Origin: Treponema sp. | GTDB lineage: Bacteria > Spirochaetota > Spirochaetia > Treponematales > Treponemataceae | Length of the DNA: 56,264 nucleotides | Reading direction: 5' to 3' | NCBI GenBank assembly: GCA_016297405.1 | Contig: JAEDGP010000004.1 | Span: forward strand, 1-56,264 | Part shown: positions 1 to 7,184 of the stretch, piece by piece | How positions within the stretch are numbered: position 1 is the stretch's first letter | How the letters are laid out: the number at the start of each line of letters is the position of its first letter | The notes under the pieces: model-generated | Seen by the model: only the letters and a program-made list of their open reading frames with translations | What the model was told of the DNA's origin: nothing | The model's database searches: none | Made by a program: the position numbers and the translations under genes

Positions 1-414
1 TCCTTGATCGATCTTCTTGATCTCCGTGAACATCTGAATAAAAAAATCGACATGCTTTCTGGCGGTCAGAAACAGCGTGTTGCCCTTGCAAGAACTCTTG
101 TTATGAAACCTAAGATTCTTCTTCTTGATGAACCGCTTTCTGCTTTAGACGGAGTAATCAAGGAATCCATCAAGGAAAAAATCGTGAAGATTGCCCGGGA
201 CTTTAAGCTGACCACAATCATAGTAACCCATGATCCTGAAGAAGCCCTTACAATTAGCAATAAAGTTTTGATTATCAACAAAGGTCATATTGAACAGTTT
301 GCCGCTCCGGAAGAAATTATAAAAAAACCCGCCAGTGAATTTGTCAGCGACTTTATTCTCAAGCAGCTTACCATAAAGAAGAACAACATATTCAAGCTTT
401 TTGAAAGGCAGTAG
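1..414 (+). CDS. ABC importer ATP-binding subunit, 3' part (phosphonate/iron type)
   Basis: This is the C-terminal part of a cytoplasmic ABC ATPase whose 5' end lies outside the window; the frame is open to base 1. Visible motifs are the signature LSGGQKQR (bases about 55-80), Walker B ILLLDEPLSALD and the switch histidine in IIVTHDPEEA, followed by a short tail with no regulatory domain. The order ATPase, two-domain permease and solute-binding lipoprotein, all on the plus strand with gaps of 12 and 3 bases, shows it energises an importer. The family contains ferric-iron (FbpC) and 2-aminoethylphosphonate (PhnT-like) transporters. The substrate cannot be read from this fragment. Confidence 0.9.
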   Translation, partial: SLIDLLDLREHLNKKIDMLSGGQKQRVALARTLVMKPKILLLDEPLSALDGVIKESIKEKIVKIARDFKLTTIIVTHDPEEALTISNKVLIINKGHIEQFAAPEEIIKKPASEFVSDFILKQLTIKKNNIFKLFERQ

Positions 415-426
415 AGTGAGGTGCAG

Positions 427-2058
427 ATGATTTCAAGGATTCAGAATAAGCAGGTTAAAACTGTTTTCTACTTGGTGTTGGTTTTCTTTGTCCTCTTTAT
501 TGCATGGCCTGCATTCACGCTTTTTAAGAATGCCTTTGAATACAAGCATGCTTTTTCTTTTCAGAATTTCAATGCTGTTCTTGGCGGCGGAAAACTTGCC
601 TTGGCATTTGCAAACAGCTTCAGGGTAAGTTTCATCAGTTCCCTGATAACTACTGTTCTTGCTTTTGCTGTGGCATACACTGTCTGCTTTACCAATATTC
701 CGGTCTGGCTAAAAAAAACTTTAAGGACTCTTGCCGTTTTTCCAATGCTGCTGCCGACCATCACATATGGATTTGCCATAATTTATTCCTTTGGAAAAAA
801 TGGACTAATTACAAAACTGTTTGGCTTTCAGTTTTTTGATTTTTATGGATTCTACGGACTTATTTTTGGTTATGTTGTTTATACGTTTCCAATCAGTTTT
901 ACGCTGCTTAAAAACACCATGGAATACATTGACCGCCGTTTCATTGTTGTCTGCCGTGTAATGGGGGACAGTGGGTTTAAAACCTTCATCACGTCTATTT
1001 TAACTCCACTTCTTGGAACCATTGCCGTTTCTATTGTCCAGAGTTTCTTTCTTGCTTTCACTGACTTTGGTATTCCAGCATCCATCGGTGGAAGATACAC
1101 CGTTATTTCCACAATGCTTTACAACACAATGCTTGGAAGTCTTCCGGATTTCCATCAGGGAGCTGTCATTGCTTTGTTCATGCTGCTTCCTTCCATATTC
1201 AGCATTCTCCTTCTGGACTATCTGCAGAAATTTAATATCCGATACAACAGAATTTCAAAAGATCCCATGAGAGAAAATTTAGTGCGTGATTCGATTCTGG
1301 CTTTGTTTTCTTGTGCAGTGGTTCTTGTAATCATTTCAATTTTTGCAGTTGTCATGGTTTCGCCGTTTGTAAAATCCTGGCCTTATGATACTGCATTTTC
1401 ACTTGCCAATCTTTCAAGCGTAATGGGAGACAAATCCTTAAACAGAGTGTTTGGAAATTCCCTTGTCATCAGTTTGCTCACTGCCTTGTTTGGAACTGGA
1501 CTCGTTTTTGCCGCAGCCCTGTGCTGTGAAAGAAGCAGCGACAAACTGCACGGAACAAAAACACTGCTTGCAGTTGCTCAGATTACAAACACAATTCCAG
1601 GAATGGTTCTTGGTATTGCGTTTCTTCTTACGTTTAGAAAAACTTTTATTCACAATACTTTAATTATTATTGTTGCATGTAATCTAATTCATTTTTTTGC
1701 AACGCCATTCCTCATGATGAAGGGTGCTCTTGAAAAAATGAACTCCAGCTGGGAAACAACGGCAGCTGTTCTTGGAGACAACTGGATTAAAACTGTGGTG
1801 AGAATAATCGCTCCAAATGCTCTTCCGACTCTGCTTGAAATCTTCTGCTATCTTTTTATCAATGGTATGGTTACTGTAAGTGCCATTGTTTTTATTGCAG
1901 GTGCAAAGACCATGGTAATTACCACAAAGATTCAGGAACTTCAGCATTTTGCTAAGTTTAATGAAATTTTTATTCTTTCAATCTATATTCTCATTACAAA
2001 CCTTGTTCTGAAGGGTGTAAAGGGAATCATAAATATGAAAATACTTAAGAGGAGTTAA
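427..2058 (+). CDS. ABC importer permease, two fused membrane halves (PhnU/FbpB-like)
   Basis: This integral membrane protein of about 543 residues should have about twelve transmembrane segments in two homologous halves. Each half carries a BPD_transp_1-type ATPase-contact loop: one near CRVMGDSGFKTFITSILTPL, the other near TTAAVLGDNWIKTVVRIIAP. Fused permeases of this length are usual for ferric-iron and 2-aminoethylphosphonate importers. An upstream GTG at 421 is in frame, but it abuts the only purine-rich ribosome site (GAGTGAGG, 415-422), so I choose ATG 427. It lies between the ATPase and the binding protein, forming a complete importer. Iron versus phosphonate cannot be settled from the sequence alone. 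Confidence 0.87.
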   Translation: MISRIQNKQVKTVFYLVLVFFVLFIAWPAFTLFKNAFEYKHAFSFQNFNAVLGGGKLALAFANSFRVSFISSLITTVLAFAVAYTVCFTNIPVWLKKTLRTLAVFPMLLPTITYGFAIIYSFGKNGLITKLFGFQFFDFYGFYGLIFGYVVYTFPISFTLLKNTMEYIDRRFIVVCRVMGDSGFKTFITSILTPLLGTIAVSIVQSFFLAFTDFGIPASIGGRYTVISTMLYNTMLGSLPDFHQGAVIALFMLLPSIFSILLLDYLQKFNIRYNRISKDPMRENLVRDSILALFSCAVVLVIISIFAVVMVSPFVKSWPYDTAFSLANLSSVMGDKSLNRVFGNSLVISLLTALFGTGLVFAAALCCERSSDKLHGTKTLLAVAQITNTIPGMVLGIAFLLTFRKTFIHNTLIIIVACNLIHFFATPFLMMKGALEKMNSSWETTAAVLGDNWIKTVVRIIAPNALPTLLEIFCYLFINGMVTVSAIVFIAGAKTMVITTKIQELQHFAKFNEIFILSIYILITNLVLKGVKGIINMKILKRS

Positions 2059-2061
2059 TCC

Positions 2062-3033
2062 ATGAAGAAAATTTTTATGGCAGCAATTACAGCTGCAGTG
2101 TTTTTTGCAACAGGCTGTTCAAAAAGTTCAGTTGCAAAGCAGGTGGTAATCTATTCCAATGCTGATGACGAAGCTGTTGTATCTGTTAAGAAAGCTTTGG
2201 ATACCAATGGTTTTGAAGGAAAATATATTTTCCAGTCATTCGGAACAAGTGAACTTGGCGGAAAACTCTTTGCCGAGGGTACTGACATAGAAGCAGACCT
2301 AATTACAATGAGTTCTTTCTACATTGAAAGTGCCCAGTCAATAAACGATATGTTTCTGCCTTTGGCATTTGAAACGAAGAAAATCAATGCAACTCCTGAT
2401 TTCTATACTCCCTTGCTTGCCACACAGGGCGCTGTGATTTATAACTCTGATCTTATTTCTAAATATAATCTTCCTGTTCCTTCTTCAATCAAGGATATTG
2501 GAAACAATGAATACAAAGATCTTGTTAGCGTTGTGGATCCAATGGGTAGTACAACGGCATGGCTTATGGTTCAGGCATTGGTAAGTGAATATGGGGAAAG
2601 TGGAACAAAGGATGTTCTTAAAGCCATCTATAAAAATGCCGGCCCTCATCTTGAACTCAGCGGTTCGGGTCCAATAAAGAAGATCCGCAGTGGTGAAGTT
2701 GCCGTTGGTTTTGGCTTACGGCATCAGGCTGTACGTGACAAGAAAAAAGGGCTTCCAATTGATTATGTGGATCCTGTTGAAGGAAACTTTGCCCTTACAG
2801 AAAGTGTTGCTGTTATTAACAAGGGAAAGAAAACAAATCCATTGGCAATGGAGATTGCAAAGTGCATTATTGAAAATTCCCGATCAGACATCATCAAGGA
2901 TTATCCCGTAGTTCTTTATGAAGGTGAATCGGTGGAAGAAGAAAATAGGGCAACAAACAGCAAAACTTTTGCACAGCCTTTAACAACAGAACTTCTTAAA
3001 TCACACCAGCAGATAAGTGAAAGTGTAAAATAA
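2062..3033 (+). CDS. ABC importer solute-binding lipoprotein
   Basis: This is a 323-residue family-1 extracellular solute-binding protein. The N-terminus is a lipoprotein signal with lipobox FATGC, giving lipidation at Cys19, so it is anchored outside the cytoplasmic membrane. The body (VVIYSNADDEAV, FGTSELGGKL, EADLITMSS, LRHQAVRDKKKG) follows the periplasmic-binding-protein type II fold shared by iron and 2-aminoethylphosphonate binding proteins. The start is supported by GGAG at 2051-2054. It is the last gene of the importer operon and ends before a strong hairpin. 2-Aminoethylphosphonate is attractive next to a glycan locus with phospho-substituent enzymes, but that is inference. Confidence 0.88.
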   Translation: MKKIFMAAITAAVFFATGCSKSSVAKQVVIYSNADDEAVVSVKKALDTNGFEGKYIFQSFGTSELGGKLFAEGTDIEADLITMSSFYIESAQSINDMFLPLAFETKKINATPDFYTPLLATQGAVIYNSDLISKYNLPVPSSIKDIGNNEYKDLVSVVDPMGSTTAWLMVQALVSEYGESGTKDVLKAIYKNAGPHLELSGSGPIKKIRSGEVAVGFGLRHQAVRDKKKGLPIDYVDPVEGNFALTESVAVINKGKKTNPLAMEIAKCIIENSRSDIIKDYPVVLYEGESVEEENRATNSKTFAQPLTTELLKSHQQISESVK

Positions 3034-3052
3034 ATTAATCCTGAAAAAAAAT

Positions 3053-3117
3053 AAAAAAAACTCCCGTGGAAAACTTAGCGAGCATACTTGGCATGGTTCT
3101 TTTCGGGAGTTTTTTTC
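3053..3117. terminator. Bidirectional intrinsic terminator between convergent genes
   Basis: The A tract at 3053-3059 leads into ACTCCCG (3060-3066), which pairs with CGGGAGT (3104-3110), followed by a T tract. The loop is about 37 bases. Because the stem is flanked by A on the left and T on the right, it can stop transcription from both sides: the importer operon on plus and the glycan operon on minus, whose last stop codon is at 3119. Confidence 0.85.
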
Positions 3118-3118
3118 T

Positions 3119-4360
3119 TTATTTCTGGTTTTTTAGGTTTATCTCATCCATTATTTTAATCATATAATCTGCAATATTTTTACCTGCATTTCCCTGGTGC
3201 ATCCAGGCGGTTTCCTTCGCAATTTTGCGCTGTTCTGCAAGTTCCATGCTGTCTGACATGGATTGAATTACATCTTTTATGTTTTCAAACTGTTCTTCCT
3301 TAAGTTCAGTTCCAAATTTTTCAAGGACTTCATACTGCCATAGCTTTTTGTTAAGATCGTATGCATCATACGGCCTTAAATCCATGCCTGCATTTACATA
3401 CATTACAGGTTTGTCGCAAAGGAAGGTATAGTCAAAAACAATTCCTGAAAAATCGGATATCATGACATCTGCTTTTTTTAAGGAGAAAATGTTCTGTCTT
3501 TCGTAATCCCAAATTATGTTGGCGTTGTTCTTGTATCGTTCTTCAAGGCGTGCAAGCATGTCTGCCTCGGATTTTTTTGACTGTGGGTGAGGGCGAACTA
3601 TAATTCTCCATCCTGTTTTACTCAATGGATCAAGAAGTTTTTCCCCATACTTTTTAAGAATTCCAACATCACCCCAAGACGGCGAAACAAGCACTGTAAA
3701 TGGATGATTTTCTTCTTCTGGGATTTCTTCAATGTTCTTTTTATACACATCAAGATAAGGGCAGCCTATTGTAACAAGATCCTTCTTTTTTGTTCCCCTC
3801 ATTTCTTCCAGTGTACGCAAATCTGTTGCCTGATAATCACCGCTTAATAATACTGAATCAAAATAATCAAGGCCAAAAAGTCTGTATGTAGTTGCATCAT
3901 TAGGCATATGCAGTACATGACTGTAATGCTTTACATTCTTGCTTCGTTTGAGCTGGTAAACTTGGAGTCCAGGAGTTGTCATGAGAACAAAACCTGCAGA
4001 AACCAAATTCAATTTTGCAAATGCGGAATTTCCTTCCCCTATGAATTCAGGTTTTATGAACTTCCATTGGGTTTCAAATACTGGATCGTCTTTTGCAGAT
4101 GTATAGAACGAAAGTTCAATTCCGCGGTCTTCAAATTCTTCAACAACAGGCTTGAAAGTGTTCCAATACTGTTTTCCTTCACTGTAAATCAGGTATTTTT
4201 TATACGAAGAATCTACCTGTATGCCGTCCTTCCTACCTGAAAAAATAACCTTTAGTTTTATGATTAGAGCTTTTGCCAGAAAAAACAATGTAGCGGCAGC
4301 ACCAATCATAACGGAAAAAAGCATGCTTCCTGTTCCCGGATCAATGTATAAAATCATCAT
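3119..4360 (-). CDS. CDP-glycerol glycerophosphotransferase-like protein with IDPGTG N-terminus
   Basis: This 413-residue protein begins with one membrane segment carrying YIDPGTGSML, a motif seen at the start of various bacterial surface-glycan proteins, and continues as a GT-B-like domain. Later features are HVLHMPNDATTY, VLVSPSWGDVG, IVRPHPQ and VMISDFSGIVFDYTFLCDKP. The SD-S/G-FDY block and the RPHP histidine are the hallmarks of the TagB/TagF family, which transfers glycerol phosphate or ribitol phosphate from CDP-alditols. It lies 15 bases downstream of a YidC-like/phosphotransferase fusion, suggesting both act on the same phospho-substituted glycan. GGAG precedes the ATG. No CDP-glycerol synthase (TagD) is seen in the window, so the donor is open. 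Confidence 0.75.
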   Translation of the reverse strand: MMILYIDPGTGSMLFSVMIGAAATLFFLAKALIIKLKVIFSGRKDGIQVDSSYKKYLIYSEGKQYWNTFKPVVEEFEDRGIELSFYTSAKDDPVFETQWKFIKPEFIGEGNSAFAKLNLVSAGFVLMTTPGLQVYQLKRSKNVKHYSHVLHMPNDATTYRLFGLDYFDSVLLSGDYQATDLRTLEEMRGTKKKDLVTIGCPYLDVYKKNIEEIPEEENHPFTVLVSPSWGDVGILKKYGEKLLDPLSKTGWRIIVRPHPQSKKSEADMLARLEERYKNNANIIWDYERQNIFSLKKADVMISDFSGIVFDYTFLCDKPVMYVNAGMDLRPYDAYDLNKKLWQYEVLEKFGTELKEEQFENIKDVIQSMSDSMELAEQRKIAKETAWMHQGNAGKNIADYMIKIMDEINLKNQK

Positions 4361-4375
4361 AATTAAATCTCCAAA

Positions 4376-7090
4376 TTAAAATTCCTTAGGTTCTCTTTTC
4401 CAGTTGCTGCAGTCGAATACATTGTCCCTGACTCTGTACCATGAGTTTTTGTCTACGGTAAAAATATACTGACTGCGCGTATGATGAGGCATGAACATGT
4501 GTTCATACGTAATAAGGATTCCATCTTTTTTCATGGAATTGTCGATTTCCTTTCCTGTGAAAGGATTGACAGGGGTGAATCCCAAATTCCTTGTGGCAAG
4601 ATATGGAACTTCCGCATTCGGCATGAATGTTTTACTGTCAATTTTTGGTTCACCGGCAGCGTTGAAATCTTTTACAAACATGAGTGGATTGTATGCAGTT
4701 GGTCCTTCAGTTTCAAAATTATCCCATTCGTCAATAAGACCGTCTGTGTATCCACCTCCGTGATCGGCATACAATATGATTCTCGAATTGTCATAGACCC
4801 CGTTCTTTTTGAGATATTCAAGGAATTCGCCTATTCTAAGCAGGGCGGCGGTCTGTGCATAATAACTTTGATCGTACATGTACTTATGCATTTTGACGTT
4901 TGTTAAATCAAACTCCTTTGTAACTTTATATTCAGGAGGTTGAACCGGCATGAATTCATGTGTTGTTGAATTTGTAATTGAAACAAATGAATTTTTTTCG
5001 TTTGTAAAATCCGTAAGCTTGGAAAGATATTCAAGAACAGAATATGATGCCAAAAAGTCATCTGATTTTGAAGTGTCGGAATTTGTTGACCAGTATCTTC
5101 CGGCATTGTAAAAAGCAGGACGGAACAGCAGAGGGGACAGCTTGAATAGGCCATACCACAAAATGTTGCGCTTTAAAATCTGGCTTGTAACATTCAGGTT
5201 GATCGAATCGGAATTGTCCTTATACCAGTTGTCAAGGTAAACACCCTGAGTTGCTATGGCATTGATTTTTGGATATCCATCAAATATAGAAAGGTCGGAA
5301 ATCCAGCTGAAATTTGCCCATGAAGGATCAGTAATGGTTGCAGTAAAATCTGCCTGTTCGGAAAAAATTCTTGGAAGCACAAGAAGGGATTCGTTGTGTT
5401 TTTCAACAAGGGTTTTTTCTTTGTTTTTGTTCATCTGCTCGGGTGTATATTCATATCCTCCATATGAACATGAAGATGCAATAAGGGTAGAAGGATTGCA
5501 TGAAATGGAATTCGAATAGTTTGTAAATCCCGTAAACTGGCTTTTTAAGACAGGGGATTCTTCAAGTTCAGTTTCAACAAATCTAGCCTGCGCCCTGTCC
5601 AAAAAAATCAGGATTACATTTTTTCCGGTTTTGGAAAGGTGGAATACAGGCTTTATTTCCGATATCCTGTTGGAAGTGGAAGAAACTTTCAGATAATCGG
5701 AATATCCCCTGCGAATTTGCGATATGTTTTTTGCTGAAACTGCTGCAAAACCAAAGCATAGGAAGACAGAAATGTATGCCAGTGCCTTTCCTGCGCTTTT
5801 ATAAAGAAGAAAGAGAATGAGCAAAGTTAGCAGTGCCATTGCCAGAATGTTCACAAGAATCATTGGAATTGAAGAGTAAACGTTTGGCGTTCCCGTGTAT
5901 ACAAGATGCTTTGAAAGTATTCCATAGTTGCCAAAAAAGACAAATGAATTTACAAGGGACAGCATAAGGGCCGTAAGAAAAGTAAATGTAAGCAGTGTTT
6001 GAATTCTTTCCTTAAAAAGAAAGTAAACTAATGTTGGCCATACAAGACATAATCCCAACGCCTGGAAGAAAGTGTTTTTTACAAAGAAGATAGGTGAACC
6101 CAATCCGTCGATGTTGGAAAATTCCATTGGTGAAGATGCAATTAACTGCGTTGGTATGTAAAGTCCAAGAAGGAAAACAATGGAAAGCGTTGATGCAATA
6201 AAAAGAGAAAGCCTTCTTTTTCTGTCGGTTTTAAGTGCGGCAAGGTATTTGTCTATTACAATTGAATCAATGACTTTGACAAATAAAGGAGTGAAATATA
6301 CAAGAGAAAAAACACAGTCGATGATTAGGGCCTGCTTAAGGGAACAGGCTTTTGTAATATGCATCCATGCAATCAGGATTGTAACAAGAATGCATGAAAT
6401 TCTGTAAAGGTTCTTAACCGGATTCTTCATCTTGTAGAAAACATTTTTTACAAGTGAAAAAATATTATTCATTGTCCAGTAGACAACAAGACCTGCAGGA
6501 CTGGCGTAAAGCAAGGCAAGAAATACGAATGCAAGACCGTAAGTTTGAAGCTTGTCTCTTAGTGGAAGTCCCTTCAAATATATGGCCGCTGCAACAAGAT
6601 TGATTATGGTCATGGTAATTGGAAGAATGTTTACAGGAAAAGTTCCAATCATGAATGTTGCATCCTGGGCACCCAAATCTTTTATAAAAAGGAATGAACA
6701 GTTCTTTAATGCAGTCATTGAAGAAAGGCACGAATAAGCCGCTGTAAAAAAAGGTATCTGAATTAAAAGTCCGAATGCGGACCGCAATGACATGAGCGGA
6801 TGGTAATGACACTGACTGTAATAGGTTGTAAGAATCATGTACTGTTCACTTCCCTTGAACGTACTTTTGATTCTGTCTATCTGGGGTTTCATTTTCTTTT
6901 GGGTGTTGCGCTCAACATTCTGCCATGCTTCGGCAACAATATATAATGGAAGCGTAAGAAGACTTACTGCAAGACTAACACCGATGAGGGCAATTCCTTC
7001 GTTGTCAAAGAGTTTATTGCAAAAAGAAAAAACCAGTTCGATTATCTGTGTTAGAGGATAAATCGTTATGGTGTATAAAAAGTTTCCCAT
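4376..7090 (-). CDS. YidC-like membrane domain fused to alkaline-phosphatase-superfamily transferase, copy 2
   Basis: This is a 904-residue fusion. Residues 1-225 match the YidC/Oxa1 core, with SLLTLPLYI in the first core segment, LLIQIPFFTAAY and SPAGLVVYWTMNNIFSL. Residues about 230-450 hold further membrane segments. Residues 490-880 form a sulfatase/LtaS/EptA-type extracytoplasmic domain with metal-site Asp498, putative Thr535 nucleophile, THE with His711, and ADHG (Asp776, His777). The position of the YidC groove arginine is Ser43, so true insertase activity is doubtful. Thr in place of a sulfatase Cys suggests a phospho-substituent transferase. A TTG at 7096 is in frame, but ATG 7090 follows a promoter directly. 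It is a paralogue of the next upstream gene. Confidence 0.8.
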   Translation of the reverse strand: MGNFLYTITIYPLTQIIELVFSFCNKLFDNEGIALIGVSLAVSLLTLPLYIVAEAWQNVERNTQKKMKPQIDRIKSTFKGSEQYMILTTYYSQCHYHPLMSLRSAFGLLIQIPFFTAAYSCLSSMTALKNCSFLFIKDLGAQDATFMIGTFPVNILPITMTIINLVAAAIYLKGLPLRDKLQTYGLAFVFLALLYASPAGLVVYWTMNNIFSLVKNVFYKMKNPVKNLYRISCILVTILIAWMHITKACSLKQALIIDCVFSLVYFTPLFVKVIDSIVIDKYLAALKTDRKRRLSLFIASTLSIVFLLGLYIPTQLIASSPMEFSNIDGLGSPIFFVKNTFFQALGLCLVWPTLVYFLFKERIQTLLTFTFLTALMLSLVNSFVFFGNYGILSKHLVYTGTPNVYSSIPMILVNILAMALLTLLILFLLYKSAGKALAYISVFLCFGFAAVSAKNISQIRRGYSDYLKVSSTSNRISEIKPVFHLSKTGKNVILIFLDRAQARFVETELEESPVLKSQFTGFTNYSNSISCNPSTLIASSCSYGGYEYTPEQMNKNKEKTLVEKHNESLLVLPRIFSEQADFTATITDPSWANFSWISDLSIFDGYPKINAIATQGVYLDNWYKDNSDSINLNVTSQILKRNILWYGLFKLSPLLFRPAFYNAGRYWSTNSDTSKSDDFLASYSVLEYLSKLTDFTNEKNSFVSITNSTTHEFMPVQPPEYKVTKEFDLTNVKMHKYMYDQSYYAQTAALLRIGEFLEYLKKNGVYDNSRIILYADHGGGYTDGLIDEWDNFETEGPTAYNPLMFVKDFNAAGEPKIDSKTFMPNAEVPYLATRNLGFTPVNPFTGKEIDNSMKKDGILITYEHMFMPHHTRSQYIFTVDKNSWYRVRDNVFDCSNWKREPKEF

Positions 7091-7098
7091 AAACAAGT

Positions 7099-7127
7099 AT
7101 TATAACGAATCATAAGTTTAAATTCAA
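7099..7127 (-). promoter_or_regulatory. Sigma-70-type promoter giving a leaderless transcript of the 7090 gene
   Basis: On the minus strand TTGAAT (7127-7122) and TATAAT (7104-7099) are separated by 17 bases. ATG at 7090 follows the hexamer after 8 bases, which puts transcription start at about the first codon. No Shine-Dalgarno sequence fits in between. Confidence 0.7.
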
Positions 7128-7128
7128 T

Positions 7129-7165
7129 TTTTGGCTGTGATTTCCTGAAGGTAAAACTGCCAAAA
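7129..7165 (-). terminator. Inverted repeat between the two YidC-like fusions
   Basis: TTTTGGC (7129-7135) and GCCAAAA (7159-7165) form a 7-bp stem just after the stop codon of the upstream copy and just before the -35 box of the downstream copy. It may weakly terminate or stabilise the upstream message. There is no clear U tract, so this is tentative. Confidence 0.35.
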
Positions 7166-7184
7166 CCCTGGTGTTGACAAATAA

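Noticed and set aside
3908..4906. Open frames of 110 and 141 codons on the plus strand within the TagF-like and fusion genes
   Set aside because: Both are antisense to well-supported genes and show low-complexity, Phe/Cys-rich translations.
4376..7090. Reading the fusion protein as an ordinary YidC membrane insertase
   Set aside because: It lacks the groove arginine, is three to four times longer than a YidC core, occurs in tandem duplicate within a glycan operon and carries a full catalytic domain.
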